Source: Oceanospirillum linum
Lineage (GTDB): Bacteria; Pseudomonadota; Gammaproteobacteria; Pseudomonadales; Halomonadaceae
Assembly (NCBI RefSeq): GCF_001995095.2
Contig: NZ_MTSD02000003.1
Coordinates: 434,001 to 498,000 of the forward strand
Direction: 5' to 3'
DNA: 64,000 nucleotides
Part shown: positions 48,601 to 57,747 of the stretch, piece by piece
Position numbering within the stretch: the stretch's first letter is position 1
Layout: each line of letters begins with the position of its first letter
The notes under the pieces: generated by a model
Databases searched by the model: none
What the model was told of the DNA's origin: nothing
What the model saw: only the letters and a program-made list of their open reading frames with translations
Translations under genes and position numbers: made by a program

Positions 48601-49391
48601 TCCAACTGTCGCGCCAGCTGTTTCAGGTCATCCAGTTTCTGCTGCAGATCCTTCAGCCCCTTGGACTGACGCATCTGTTGAATCCATTCACGGGCCTTGG
48701 TGTTTTTCACCCGGGTCGCCGGTAAAACAACGCCATCTTCTTCAAAAATCGCGGCCAGCATCGCCTTCAGCGTATCCATCTTGCCTTCTTTGGCATGTAC
48801 AGCACTGACCAGCTTTTCAATATGCCGCAGTTTGTGCGCGCCACTGACCAGACTGAAATTAGCGGCCAGACGTCTCAGGCGAATGCTCTCCGCGCTATTA
48901 CCCCGCAGAGCACTGGTGTCATTCTGAATGATACTGCGATATTCGCTGGTGGCACTGATCTTAGGCGAGACCAGACCTGCGGCCTGATGCCGGACCAAAC
49001 TGGCCCACTCGCTGTAGCTGAAGGTCGTGCAGCCGCCCTTGCCATCTTCCTGCAGATAATGCTCGCTGTTATAGGGAATGCCGACTAACCGGTATTCCAG
49101 ACCACCATCACTCTTTTTGGTAAGTACCGTCTGGCAGATATCGCCGTTGTCGCGTCGGTATTCGTAGATGATGTAGCTGTTACTGAAGGGCAGATAGAAC
49201 TCATCAAACTTTTTGCGGGTTTTCGGTACAACGCGATTGGGCAGCTCACCGTAAAATACCGGTACCAGGCGTTGCAGGGTCGTTTTGCCTGAGGCATTCG
49301 TACCGCAGATATTCGCATGCTCATCCAACTGCAGTTCCACCACGCCATTCAGGTGGGTGTTAATCAGTACGATACGAAGTAGTTGCGACAT
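45675..49391 (-). CDS. jetC: SMC-like condensin ATPase, JetC/MksB-type
   Basis: A 1238-residue SMC/MukB-like ATPase that would load on and extrude DNA loops. Walker A is GTNASGKT (30-37). Two long Gln/Glu/Leu-rich coiled-coil arms run from about residue 235 to 900, with a hinge near the middle. The C-terminal head has SSSHGMAYLILCKYLLAF (signature-like) and VTLHWPIDEIGTL (Walker B, about 1153-1165). The ATPase appears intact. It is the first gene of the operon, whereas canonical Wadjet and MksBEFG operons place it third. Confidence 0.85.
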   Translation of the reverse strand: MSQLLRIVLINTHLNGVVELQLDEHANICGTNASGKTTLQRLVPVFYGELPNRVVPKTRKKFDEFYLPFSNSYIIYEYRRDNGDICQTVLTKKSDGGLEYRLVGIPYNSEHYLQEDGKGGCTTFSYSEWASLVRHQAAGLVSPKISATSEYRSIIQNDTSALRGNSAESIRLRRLAANFSLVSGAHKLRHIEKLVSAVHAKEGKMDTLKAMLAAIFEEDGVVLPATRVKNTKAREWIQQMRQSKGLKDLQQKLDDLKQLARQLEGLESQLVGLQPLLQNDQQQQLQQKADSEEILHGLRKQISHLKETFQEQESAINSSLSKASHDLKETQARLDRMQQRFDDYEAQDMAQLQRDTDSLPLWRETLQDLQEQYQLMAEQQGDLERQLDLRKIKLSEALDRHSEQHGRKVKALQLEIREKQEAQENQLAELDQAFQSRFQQQQELFAEQKSECQSAIAVLESQLNAPLETEEEREALAEADARLEDAQQVARQHQQQVQRSRQALDEARTAQQQADDQLGRQRQLVQQADAERQKLQRQLTPEQGSLRHFLRGSYQDWEQTLGKVIAPELLERSDLQPRLSEALSQEAGSETEHSLYGLLLELNQLDLPDYAQDEAAIQHRIQQAELQLATAKAGQADAEKMLKACHENFETAKAALEQVQWQQQEHEQNIDYVRDARDRLREQQKAALNARKQQLSDQWNEKKQQLEQITSRQQLDLQAMKDDHQNQRLELKADWQGALQQLDDQVEQLDQQLAERREENRKQLKELQKAFEEELSAKGIDPKRLSELKQRQEQLKQQIRQVEERQDSLRQWQDFMQVDWQQRRPQLLSEETELKQQQRNLQQALSELKSDFSRQSKQLEGDKETHQNRIRQAEETLGLLRNVLLRLDELDLLGSIPAEQPDGSDLTERLARANEALEQRGKQLALLDKNVSQFESELNKNASREFIDRLEHEKSKLPDFAGTREQLPILTDLLHILKDQQQQLLEMGENIGGDLKKFFDVFSDINRRINRQSRRLSEAVSDDLVLEGISRSEVRILSTIDELGFWQPLKKFAKLYDQWRDSGHDEPTDEYLNALSDVAELLRSDEQYSFESLLRLELHLSEGGSDLVIKNDRQLLESSSHGMAYLILCKYLLAFTRLLKGDADVTLHWPIDEIGTLAYHNVERLFQACSSNRIVVVGAFPNPESDVLMLFRHRYLIEADQQRPDLRRLKRIQPKVSKLAERLAEKQASSAIHQETSA

Positions 49392-49690
49392 ATCACATCC
49401 TTCAGGCTGGTCGGTTAAAAATGGGGGTTATTCTACCTGCTGCATCCAAAACTGGCGCGGATTTATCTTATCACCTGATCGCAAAGATGCTATTTGACGG
49501 TTAGTGCGATGGCACTGGATCACATCTTGAGCGAAACCAGTAAAAACCCTCGGTGCAAGTCAGGAAATATCTGTCATACTTGTCATCTTAATACTTATTT
49601 TAACTGGCCTCGTTTTTATGCCTGAAATGACCCCGGGTATTTCTTAAGCAGCCTTCAGATACTTCTGAATTTACAGAACGGAACTCTGCT
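49392..49690. other. 299-base divergent promoter region
   Basis: No gene is seen between the SMC gene (-) and the diguanylate cyclase gene (+). The stretch next to jetC contains GGATGTG as a plausible minus-strand ribosome binding site. CTTGTCATCTTAATACTTATTTT around 49585 is A+T-rich and could contain a + strand promoter. Nothing else is recognised. Confidence 0.4.
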
Positions 49691-51403
49691 ATGGCAGGAT
49701 TATTAAAAACCTTTGTCATGATGCTGGTATTTGCAGCACAATTTGCTTACGCATCCCGCTCCGCTGTACTGATCGACTCTCACGACGTTAACCTGACACA
49801 CTTCCAGATGAGCTATTTTATTGACCACTCTGGAACTCTGTCTTTTGAAGAAGCACGAGCACAAACATTTACCTTATCCCCTAACCAGGTTTCCCTGGGT
49901 ACCGAGGCCAAAACCACCTGGTCTCAGATAGAGATCAAAAACCTGACCGACCAGCCTAGACGACTTTTTCTTCATCAGCCCCAGGCTTACCACAACCGTC
50001 AGCTTGTATTTTATGAACAGCAAACGGAAGGCTATAAGCAACAGCAACTGGAGATGGATACCGCCGCCAGCAGCCCTTTGATGTACAGGGGTAGTGCCAT
50101 TTTTGAGTTCTGGCTGGATGCAAAGGAGAGTAAACGCCTCTATGTGAAAAGTGTCTCTTTCTCCCACCAGTGGTTCTCTCTGCTGATTTTGGATGAAGAC
50201 CACTCCCGTCGGGCCCTGCTGGGTATCGGAGCTCATAATGATATTGCGCTGATGGTCGGCATTCTTCTGGCGCTGGTGGTCTACAATTTTCTGCTCTATT
50301 TTTCCTCTAATAAAAGAGAAAATATTTTTTATTCTCTGTATCTGATCTCCGGTGCTCTGTGGGTAGCACTCTCCTATGGGCTTCTGGCCAGCCTGTTCAA
50401 TATTTATGGGGCCGACACGCTTAAAATGCACCTGTCGCTGATCTCTATGCCCATCTTTCTGATTCTCTTTATGATGGATATTTTTCAAACCGGAAAGCAC
50501 CATCTGAGGGAGCATCGTTTCCTGCAGTGTATTCTGCTGCTACTGGTATTAAATTTTATCTACGGGTTCTTTGATATTGTTCCTGCTCTGCGCCATACCA
50601 GCTCACTGGCCGCCCTAATGATGCTGGTAACCACCTCTGTCAGCATCTCGCTGCTGAGAAAAGGCGACCCTCTGGCGAAGTATTTTCTGTTCGGCCATAG
50701 TTTGTTCGTTGTCTTCAGTGGCATAGCGGTACTTTTCTATAAAGGCATTATCAGCTTTAACTATATCAGCAGCCACGGGGTGGGCATCGGTATTATTCTG
50801 GAGTCCCTGATGCTGGCTTTTATCATCTCCTATCGCATCAAAATACTTGAAGATATCAAGGCTTCGCAGGATGAACTCAAGCTACTGGCGGTAACCGATC
50901 CCTTAACGCAGCTCTATAATCGCCGTTATTTCTATACAGAAGCCAACTACCTGCTTGAACAGGCCCGAAAGACACGAATGCCTCTGACCCTACTGATTAT
51001 GGATATCGACCGCTTCAAAGCCATTAATGATGGTTACGGTCATCAGGTTGGGGATCAGGTGATTGTTGCCCTCGCTAACCTGTTACGTTTAAACAGCAGG
51101 GACGGTGAGTTGGTAGCCTGCTTCGGCGGAGAAGAGTTTGTTATGCTTCTACCCAATACCTCCGAGGAAAAAGCACAACAAAGGGCGGAGCAGATTCGCA
51201 GTGCAGTTCAGTCCCTCAGCCTTGATCAGCAAGGTGACAGCCTGAATTTCACCATCAGTATCGGCGGAGTCGCGATCAACAGTGAGCGGGAAACCATCGA
51301 CACCGCCCTTAATCTGGCCGATATCGCACTCTATGAGGCTAAGAATACCGGGCGCAATTGTGTACGCTTTTCTGAGTGCCAGCTGGCATCCTTAACCTCC
51401 TGA
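49691..51403 (+). CDS. 7TM-DISM diguanylate cyclase
   Basis: A 570-residue membrane sensor that makes cyclic-di-GMP. A signal peptide (about 1-21) precedes a periplasmic 7TMR-DISM extracellular domain (about 25-175), then seven membrane helices (about 185-390), then a GGDEF domain (about 405-565). The active motif is CFGGEEF, which is functional in many enzymes. The upstream inhibitory site reads RDGE in place of RxxD, so product inhibition may be weak. It sits at the right edge of the island, divergent from jetC and upstream of gmk; whether it belongs to the island or to the ancestral locus is unclear. Confidence 0.88.
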   Translation: MAGLLKTFVMMLVFAAQFAYASRSAVLIDSHDVNLTHFQMSYFIDHSGTLSFEEARAQTFTLSPNQVSLGTEAKTTWSQIEIKNLTDQPRRLFLHQPQAYHNRQLVFYEQQTEGYKQQQLEMDTAASSPLMYRGSAIFEFWLDAKESKRLYVKSVSFSHQWFSLLILDEDHSRRALLGIGAHNDIALMVGILLALVVYNFLLYFSSNKRENIFYSLYLISGALWVALSYGLLASLFNIYGADTLKMHLSLISMPIFLILFMMDIFQTGKHHLREHRFLQCILLLLVLNFIYGFFDIVPALRHTSSLAALMMLVTTSVSISLLRKGDPLAKYFLFGHSLFVVFSGIAVLFYKGIISFNYISSHGVGIGIILESLMLAFIISYRIKILEDIKASQDELKLLAVTDPLTQLYNRRYFYTEANYLLEQARKTRMPLTLLIMDIDRFKAINDGYGHQVGDQVIVALANLLRLNSRDGELVACFGGEEFVMLLPNTSEEKAQQRAEQIRSAVQSLSLDQQGDSLNFTISIGGVAINSERETIDTALNLADIALYEAKNTGRNCVRFSECQLASLTS

Positions 51404-51495
51404 TATCTCAGGCTGGCATTTCAGCCCTAAGAGTCGCATCCGATCCTGAATACCGATAAAATCCTTGCTCAGAATACTGGTTTTAGGAATCCGAC

Positions 51496-52149
51496 ATGCC
51501 ACAGAACATTGCCCATAATACTCCCGAAAAAAGCCATGCTAAGGGTACACTTTATATTGTTTCCGCACCCTCAGGCGCCGGTAAATCCAGCTTAGTTACA
51601 GCGCTTCTGGAGCAAACCCGGGATATTAAAGTGTCTGTATCGCACACCACTCGGGCCCCGCGTCCCGGAGAAGAAGATGGTGTAAACTACAACTTTGTCA
51701 CTGTGGATCAGTTTAAAGAGCTGCTGGCGGAAGATGTTTTTCTGGAATATGCCGAAGTTTTCGGTAATTTTTACGGTACGTCCCGCATCTGGCTGGAAGA
51801 GCAGCTTAATGCCGGCACTGACATTATTCTTGAGATTGACTGGCAGGGTGCACAGCAGGTACGTCAGCTGATGCCGGAGTCCATTGGTATTTTCATTCTG
51901 CCGCCTTCGAAGGAAGCTCTGCAGGAACGACTGGATAACCGTGGGCAGGATTCTGCTGATATTATTGCCGGGCGTATGGCTCAGGCTGTCAGTGAGATGT
52001 CACATTTTGATGAATATCACTATGTCATTATCAATGATCGCTTTGAAGTCGCTCTGAATGAGCTACGATCTGTTATTATTGCCCAACGCCAGCTGCTGAA
52101 TAACCAGAAGCTGCGCCAGGGTTCGCTGATCAGCGACCTTCTGGCATAA
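51496..52149 (+). CDS. gmk: Guanylate kinase
   Basis: Gmk phosphorylates GMP to GDP. The P-loop [12 protein letters not shown] is at about residues 24-35, and the GMP-binding blocks [20 protein letters not shown] and [15 protein letters not shown] are complete. The 217-residue length includes a 17-residue polar N-terminal extension beyond the usual start. TAGGA lies before ATG. The rpoZ gene follows after about 110 bases. Confidence 0.97.
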   Translation: MPQNIAHNTPEKSHAKGTLYIVSAPSGAGKSSLVTALLEQTRDIKVSVSHTTRAPRPGEEDGVNYNFVTVDQFKELLAEDVFLEYAEVFGNFYGTSRIWLEEQLNAGTDIILEIDWQGAQQVRQLMPESIGIFILPPSKEALQERLDNRGQDSADIIAGRMAQAVSEMSHFDEYHYVIINDRFEVALNELRSVIIAQRQLLNNQKLRQGSLISDLLA

Positions 52150-52259
52150 ACCCTGCCGTTTATGGGATTTAGTTATCACGATCTCTTGTCAGAGAAAGCC
52201 GTAATTCAGTAAACTGGGTGATTCTCTGCTGGTTGTCATTATTTATTTGGGGATACCAA

Positions 52260-52502
52260 ATGGCTCGCGTTACTGTTGAAGATTGTTTAGACAATGTAGA
52301 AAACCGCTTTGAACTGGTTATGGTTGCCAGTAAACGTGCTCATCAACTGAGCACCGGCGGTAAAGATCCTATGCTGGCATGGGAAAACGATAAGCCGACG
52401 GTGATGGCTCTGCGCGAAATTGCAGAAGGCCATGTAACCAGTAAGCTGCTGCGGGATGCTGAAGCGATAGGTCGTGAATTCCAGGGTGACGACGAGGAGT
52501 AA
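52260..52502 (+). CDS. rpoZ: RNA polymerase omega subunit
   Basis: Omega helps assemble RNA polymerase and forms part of the ppGpp-binding site. [30 protein letters not shown] is the universal N-terminus (given here only as family memory). ATG 52260 with GGGG upstream gives 80 residues; the longer frame to 52218 is rejected. It precedes spoT, the usual order. Confidence 0.96.
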   Translation: MARVTVEDCLDNVENRFELVMVASKRAHQLSTGGKDPMLAWENDKPTVMALREIAEGHVTSKLLRDAEAIGREFQGDDEE

Positions 52503-52577
52503 GTCGCCTATGTTGGCACAGATAAAGACCCCCTATACCGGCAGCTTTATTAGCAAATCAGTTTAAGGAGCTGCACT

Positions 52578-54716
52578 GTGTCAACGATTGAAGACTTAGT
52601 GGATCGCCTGCGCGGCTATCTGAAACCTGAAGAGATTCAGCAGGTACGCCGGGCTTATTATTTTGCCGAGCAGGCCCACGATGGCCAACGCCGCCGTAGC
52701 GGTGAGCACTATGTCACTCACCCTCTGGCGGTTGCCACAATTCTTGCCAATATGCACATGGATCATCAGAGCCTGATGGCGGCCATGCTGCACGATGTGA
52801 TTGAAGATACCCCGGTTACCAAAGATGCCCTCGCTAAACAGTTCGGCGATACGGTGGCCGACCTCGTGGATGGCGTATCTAAACTGACCCAGATCCACTT
52901 TGAGGATAAAGCCCTCGCCCAGGCGGAAAATTTCCAGAAAATGGCTCTGGCTATGGCGAAGGATATCCGTGTAATTCTGGTGAAACTGGCGGACCGTCTG
53001 CACAATATGCGGACACTGGGTGCTTTACGCCCGGATAAAAAGCGCCGCATCGCCCGTGAAACTCTGGATATCTATTCTCCGATTGCCGCCCGCCTGGGGA
53101 TCAATACGATCCGCACTGAGCTGGAAGAGCTGGGTTTTGCCGGTATGCACCCCATGCGCTACGAGCGCCTGAAACGTGCGGTGCAAAGTGTTCGCGGTAA
53201 CCGTAAGCAGGTGATTCGAGAGATCCAGAACGCTCTGCAGACCTGTATTGACGATGAAGAGCTAAGCGGTAAGGTGTTTGGTCGCGAAAAACACCTGCTC
53301 AGTCTGTATCGTAAAATGCGCGCCCGGCGTAAATCCTTCTCAGAAGTGATGGATGTTTACGGTTTTCGTATCGTGACCGATAAGGTGGACACCTGCTACC
53401 GCATTTTAGGTGCCATTCACAACTTATATAAGCCGGTTCCCGGCCGCTTTAAAGATTATATCGCCATCCCCAAAGCAAACGGCTATCAGTCACTGCACAC
53501 CTCCCTGATCGGTATGAACGGCATACCCATCGAAGTGCAGATCCGTACCCGGGAGATGGAGTCGATGGCCAATAACGGCATCGCTGCCCACTGGCTCTAT
53601 AAGTCAGAACAGGAAGAAAGCGCCAAAGGTATGACCGGGGCAAGCCACGCCCGGGCTCGCCAATGGGTAAAAGGTTTGCTGGAAATGCAGCAGCGAGCCG
53701 GAAACTCACTGGAGTTTATCGAGCACGTGAAGATGGATCTCTTCCCCGATGAGGTTTATGTGTTCACTCCGAAAGGTGACATTATGGAACTGCCGTCCGG
53801 GGCAACCGCTGTGGATTTCGCCTATGCGGTACATACCGATGTAGGTAACTCCTGTGTGGCAGCTCGCATTAACCGACGCCTGTCCCCTCTGAGTGCTCAC
53901 CTGGAAAGCGGTCAATCCGTCGAAGTCATTACCGCGCCAAGCGCCCGTCCCAATCTGGCTTGGCTCAGTTTTGTTGCTACGGCAAAAGCCCGAAGCGCAA
54001 TCCGTCACTACCTGAAAAATCAGCAGCGTGCGGAACCTGTTTCCCTGGGCAAACGCCTGCTGAACAAGGCGCTGGATGCCTTCGATAAGCAGTACGATGA
54101 TATTCCGAAAGCTCAGATTGAAGCCCTGTTGAAAGAGTTCCAATACGAAACAGAGCAGGATCTGCTGGACGCTATTGGTCTAGGTAACCGAATGGCTTTT
54201 GGTGTTGCCCGGGCATTAATTGGCCAGGAAGGTAATTCTGCGGAGCAGGAGCCGACACCATCTCAAGGCAACAACAAACTGGCCATCAGCGGTACCGAAG
54301 GTATGGTCACCTCCTATGCACGCTGCTGTCACCCGATTCCCGGAGACCCGGTCGTCGGTCATATCAGCAGTGGTCGGGGTATCGTGATCCATATGGATAC
54401 CTGCCGCAATATCGCAGATATCAGGGATGACAGTAACCGCTGTGTGCCCATGGACTGGTCTGAGGGTGTGACAGGTGACTTCACCGTAGTGCTCAGGGTT
54501 GAAGCTGAACATCAGAAGGGCTTTATCGCCTCACTGGCAGCTCTGATTACAGAAGCCGATGCCAATATTGAGAAAATTACCACTGAAGAGCGGGATGCCC
54601 GCCTGACGATGGTCAATATCGAAATGGGTGTCAGCAACCGCGTCCATCTTGCGAAAGTGATGCGCAGAATCCGCACGCTGACGAATGTCAGTCGCATCAG
54701 TCGGGCCCGTCGCTAA
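52578..54716 (+). CDS. spoT: Bifunctional (p)ppGpp synthetase/hydrolase SpoT
   Basis: SpoT makes and hydrolyses the stringent-response alarmone. The order is an HD hydrolase (AAMLHDVIEDTPV near residue 70), a synthetase (YGFRIVTDKVDTCYRILGAI and GRFKDYIAIPKANGYQSLH, the RxKD form of bifunctional enzymes), TGS (YVFTPKGDIMELPSGATAVD) and ACT (C-terminal). The 712-residue length is standard. Translation starts at a GTG preceded by AAGGAG. Both catalytic sites appear intact. Confidence 0.97.
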   Translation: MSTIEDLVDRLRGYLKPEEIQQVRRAYYFAEQAHDGQRRRSGEHYVTHPLAVATILANMHMDHQSLMAAMLHDVIEDTPVTKDALAKQFGDTVADLVDGVSKLTQIHFEDKALAQAENFQKMALAMAKDIRVILVKLADRLHNMRTLGALRPDKKRRIARETLDIYSPIAARLGINTIRTELEELGFAGMHPMRYERLKRAVQSVRGNRKQVIREIQNALQTCIDDEELSGKVFGREKHLLSLYRKMRARRKSFSEVMDVYGFRIVTDKVDTCYRILGAIHNLYKPVPGRFKDYIAIPKANGYQSLHTSLIGMNGIPIEVQIRTREMESMANNGIAAHWLYKSEQEESAKGMTGASHARARQWVKGLLEMQQRAGNSLEFIEHVKMDLFPDEVYVFTPKGDIMELPSGATAVDFAYAVHTDVGNSCVAARINRRLSPLSAHLESGQSVEVITAPSARPNLAWLSFVATAKARSAIRHYLKNQQRAEPVSLGKRLLNKALDAFDKQYDDIPKAQIEALLKEFQYETEQDLLDAIGLGNRMAFGVARALIGQEGNSAEQEPTPSQGNNKLAISGTEGMVTSYARCCHPIPGDPVVGHISSGRGIVIHMDTCRNIADIRDDSNRCVPMDWSEGVTGDFTVVLRVEAEHQKGFIASLAALITEADANIEKITTEERDARLTMVNIEMGVSNRVHLAKVMRRIRTLTNVSRISRARR

Positions 54717-54851
54717 CTCAACCCAAAAGCACACAATTCAAGCAGCAGACCCCTTGTGGTCTGCTGTTTCAGTTTTCTGATCCGGTTAATCCGTCAGAGC
54801 ATGAAAAGTAACACTAAAGAACGCAGCAAATAATAAAACGGAGATTATGCA

Positions 54852-55235
54852 ATGAGTAATAAAAGCGTTATCCACACAGACAAGGCTCCGGCAGCGATCG
54901 GAACTTATTCACAGGCCGTTAAGGCAGGCGATACCATTTATCTATCTGGTCAGATTCCTCTGGTTCCTGAAACCATGGAGATCATCTCCGATGACTTCGC
55001 TGAACAAACAGAGCAGGTATTTAAAAATATCTCTGCTGTGGTTGAAGCTGCAGGTGGCCAGTTGTCCGATGTGGTAAAACTGAATATCTATCTGACAGAC
55101 CTGTCAAATTTCGCTACGGTCAACGAAGTGATGGGCCGCTTCTTTAAGCAGCCTTATCCGGCACGTGCTGCGGTGGGTATTAAAGAGTTACCAAAAGGCT
55201 CTTTGGTGGAGATTGAAGGTATTGTCGTTGTTTAA
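54852..55235 (+). CDS. ridA: Reactive intermediate deaminase RidA
   Basis: RidA hydrolyses reactive enamines and imines made by PLP enzymes such as threonine dehydratase. The 127-residue trimeric fold has the signature [19 protein letters not shown] and the C-terminal [21 protein letters not shown], which includes the active-site Arg. It lies downstream of spoT, as in Pseudomonas and E. coli relatives. GGAG precedes ATG. Confidence 0.95.
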   Translation: MSNKSVIHTDKAPAAIGTYSQAVKAGDTIYLSGQIPLVPETMEIISDDFAEQTEQVFKNISAVVEAAGGQLSDVVKLNIYLTDLSNFATVNEVMGRFFKQPYPARAAVGIKELPKGSLVEIEGIVVV

Positions 55236-55255
55236 TTAAGCATCGGAAGCCTATG

Positions 55256-55303
55256 AAAAAGGACAAAAGCAATAATCAACGATTGATTGCTTTTGTCCTG
55301 AGT
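55256..55303. terminator. Bidirectional terminator between ridA and the chemoreceptor
   Basis: GGACAAAAGCAAT pairs with ATTGCTTTTGTCC, and the interior ATCAA with TTGAT extends the stem. A-rich sequence on the left gives a T-run for the minus strand gene; ridA probably also stops here. Confidence 0.82.
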
Positions 55304-55322
55304 CACCTGCCGCTCGCTCTAC

Positions 55323-56633
55323 TTACAGCCGACTTTTCAGACTGCTGACAGTAGTCACCACTTCCTGAGCACCAGCCTGCATCTCTGCCATCGCTTTACC
55401 CGCTTTTTGGGATAGCTCACCGGCCTCTGATACCTTCTCCAGGCTTTGTTCTATAAGACTGACCGCTTGCTCTGTCAGCTGTTTATTGCGCCCCACGACC
55501 TCAATAATTTCCCGTGTTGCCTCACTTGTCCTCAGGGCTAGCTTGCGGACTTCATCGGCAACAACTGCAAAGCCTCTGCCTTGTTCACCGGCTCGGGCAG
55601 CCTCAATAGCAGCATTCAGAGCCAATAGATTCGTCTGCTCTGCAATACCCTGAATACCACTGACCAATGCAGATACCTGCTCAGACTGCGCATTCAGATC
55701 AAAGACTCCCTGGCTTGCCTGAACCATCTGCTCTGAAAGATCCGTCATGGTCTCAACTGTATTCTCAATAAGCTCAAGGCCTGCTGAAGCATCAGCATCC
55801 GTTTTTTGTGAAATGTCATAAGCTACGTCAGACGTTTCAGCAATCGCAAATTCATGCTGCATTCTTTCGGTGATGTCGGTAGCAAATTTAACAACCTTGT
55901 ACAGCTCACCATCATCATTATGGATCGGGTTGTAGCTGGCCTCCAGCCAAATCTCACGCCCCAGGTGATCCAGACGCTTGAAGCGGCCAGAGACATATTC
56001 ACCCTGTCCTAGTCTCTGCCAGAACATCCTGTACTCCTCGCTGGCCGCTTCCTGTGGATCACAAAAAATCTTATGATGCTGGCCGACGATCTGGTCTTTC
56101 TGATATCCGATGGCTGCCAGAAAGTTATCATTGGCCGTCAGAATTTCACCCTGCGGGGTAAATTCAATAACCGCCATAGACCGGTGCAAAGCTAGCAGCA
56201 GATCACTTTCCTGCCGGGAACGGGTGATGGTTCGGGTCAGCTCGACAGCAAGCACACGGCTTTCAGGCTCACCTTCACTGGACTTAGCCCGGTACATGAT
56301 CAGTCGATACCAGCCATCACTATCATCGGCCTTGCGCAGGCGCACCGCTCCATGCCAATGTTTACCGGACCGGATCGCTTCCAATAATAGCTGCTGATGC
56401 TGGTTACCCGAGTGAACAGGCAATAGATAGCGCTCTATAGAAGAACCGATCAGCTGCTCCCTTCCATAACCGACTGATGCCAGAAAGTCAGTGTCTGCGT
56501 CACGAAAACGCCCTGAACGGTCGAGAGAAAACCAAAGCATCTCCTGACGAAGGGTTTCTTTCATCCCACGATAAAAAGCTAGCTCTTCTTCAAGTTCGTT
56601 GATGCGCGCTTTGTCACGCCTTCCAGTAAACAT
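55323..56633 (-). CDS. Soluble PAS-PAS chemoreceptor, BdlA-like
   Basis: A 436-residue methyl-accepting-type protein without a membrane segment. Two PAS domains (about residues 35-145 and 150-270) are followed by a signalling hairpin ([20 protein letters not shown] at about 331-350, [17 protein letters not shown]). This layout is that of BdlA, which controls biofilm dispersal in Pseudomonas, and of Aer-type sensors. Both redox and small-ligand sensing are possible. It probably couples to a CheW/CheA complex encoded elsewhere. Confidence 0.88.
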   Translation of the reverse strand: MFTGRRDKARINELEEELAFYRGMKETLRQEMLWFSLDRSGRFRDADTDFLASVGYGREQLIGSSIERYLLPVHSGNQHQQLLLEAIRSGKHWHGAVRLRKADDSDGWYRLIMYRAKSSEGEPESRVLAVELTRTITRSRQESDLLLALHRSMAVIEFTPQGEILTANDNFLAAIGYQKDQIVGQHHKIFCDPQEAASEEYRMFWQRLGQGEYVSGRFKRLDHLGREIWLEASYNPIHNDDGELYKVVKFATDITERMQHEFAIAETSDVAYDISQKTDADASAGLELIENTVETMTDLSEQMVQASQGVFDLNAQSEQVSALVSGIQGIAEQTNLLALNAAIEAARAGEQGRGFAVVADEVRKLALRTSEATREIIEVVGRNKQLTEQAVSLIEQSLEKVSEAGELSQKAGKAMAEMQAGAQEVVTTVSSLKSRL

Positions 56634-56695
56634 ATCGGGACACCCTTTGGATAATAGATTAACAGCACAGGCTGCTTTGTTTATGTCGAACGAAC

Positions 56696-57571
56696 TTAAG
56701 ATCCAGATTTAATCTTGGCTTTCACAGCCTGCAGAGCATCCCAGTAGCCTTCCCGGTATGTCGGATAGGTAAATTTATAACCGGTACTCAACAACAGGCG
56801 GTTATCACAAATTTTACTGGTACGACGACGGGTTGGTGACTCGACGACCTCGGTTGGTGTCACCTGAAGCACTTCTGCCATCCAACTCATCACCTCAAAC
56901 AGCGGCACAGAGCCCTTATCCGTTGCCAGATAAATCAGCTCCGGTGTTTTACCCGACTCAACCATCGCAACCAGATGAGCTAAAACACCGGCGCAGTCGT
57001 CACTGTGAATACGGTTAGTATATTTTACTGGCACCTCAGGTGCTATACGCCCCTGACACACCTGTCGGATCAACATATCACGCCCCGGACCATAAATACC
57101 GGAAAAGCGAACACAGCTATGATTCAAGCCGCTGTTACGTAAGGCTTCTTCTGCTTTCAGCATAATACTGCCGGCAAAACCCGATGGGTTTGGCTGAACA
57201 GCTTCATCAACCACTTCCCCTTCCGTCTGCCCATAGACACTGGAGCTGGAGACAAACAGAATATGCCTGGGCGTATGCTTGCTCTTTTTTAACCAATGCA
57301 GCATCTGCTGTACACCATCCAGATATGCGCTCTGATAGAATGCTTCCGAGAAACCACCTGCGGCCACAGAGTAGATGATGTAATCAGGCTTTAGGGTCAG
57401 TGCCTGCCATGAATCAGGGTCGGCAACATCCAGCGTGACAGGGTGCACCTCTTCCGGTAAGTTTTGTGGATTACGACGTGCACCATAGACCTGATAATTT
57501 TCTGCCAGCAGTCGGGCAGTACGACTGCCGATATCTCCGCACCCTACGATCAAAATCTCCTGAGCACTCAT
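56696..57571 (-). CDS. NAD-dependent epimerase/SDR-family protein (YeeZ-like)
   Basis: An atypical short-chain dehydrogenase of 291 residues. The Rossmann motif is [14 protein letters not shown] (residues 6-19); [15 protein letters not shown] and [14 protein letters not shown] resemble the catalytic and substrate regions of the YeeZ/extended-SDR group. ATG 57571 is preferred to the longer frame to 57640. Its substrate is unknown. It is divergent from recG. Confidence 0.82.
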   Translation of the reverse strand: MSAQEILIVGCGDIGSRTARLLAENYQVYGARRNPQNLPEEVHPVTLDVADPDSWQALTLKPDYIIYSVAAGGFSEAFYQSAYLDGVQQMLHWLKKSKHTPRHILFVSSSSVYGQTEGEVVDEAVQPNPSGFAGSIMLKAEEALRNSGLNHSCVRFSGIYGPGRDMLIRQVCQGRIAPEVPVKYTNRIHSDDCAGVLAHLVAMVESGKTPELIYLATDKGSVPLFEVMSWMAEVLQVTPTEVVESPTRRRTSKICDNRLLLSTGYKFTYPTYREGYWDALQAVKAKIKSGS

Positions 57572-57747
57572 CTTTCTTATCTCCCTGGGAATCTCTATTA
57601 TCTGATGTATCCGGCACCGAATGGACAGGCCCACACGCATCCTTAAGCTGTATTGATTCAGCGTCAGTCATCATACAAGCAAAGTGTGCAGCTAAACTAC
57701 CGTCAGTCATCGCCGGCGAACCTCTTATAAATACAGATGGACAGGAT

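Noticed and set aside
45675-49391. True chromosomal MukB
   Set aside because: The toprim nuclease gene in the operon, the accessory location and the 1238-residue size fit the Wadjet/MksBEFG group better than MukBEF.
57466-57747. N-terminal extension of recG
   Set aside because: It overlaps the divergent SDR gene and is not RecG-like; ATG 57748 gives the family length.
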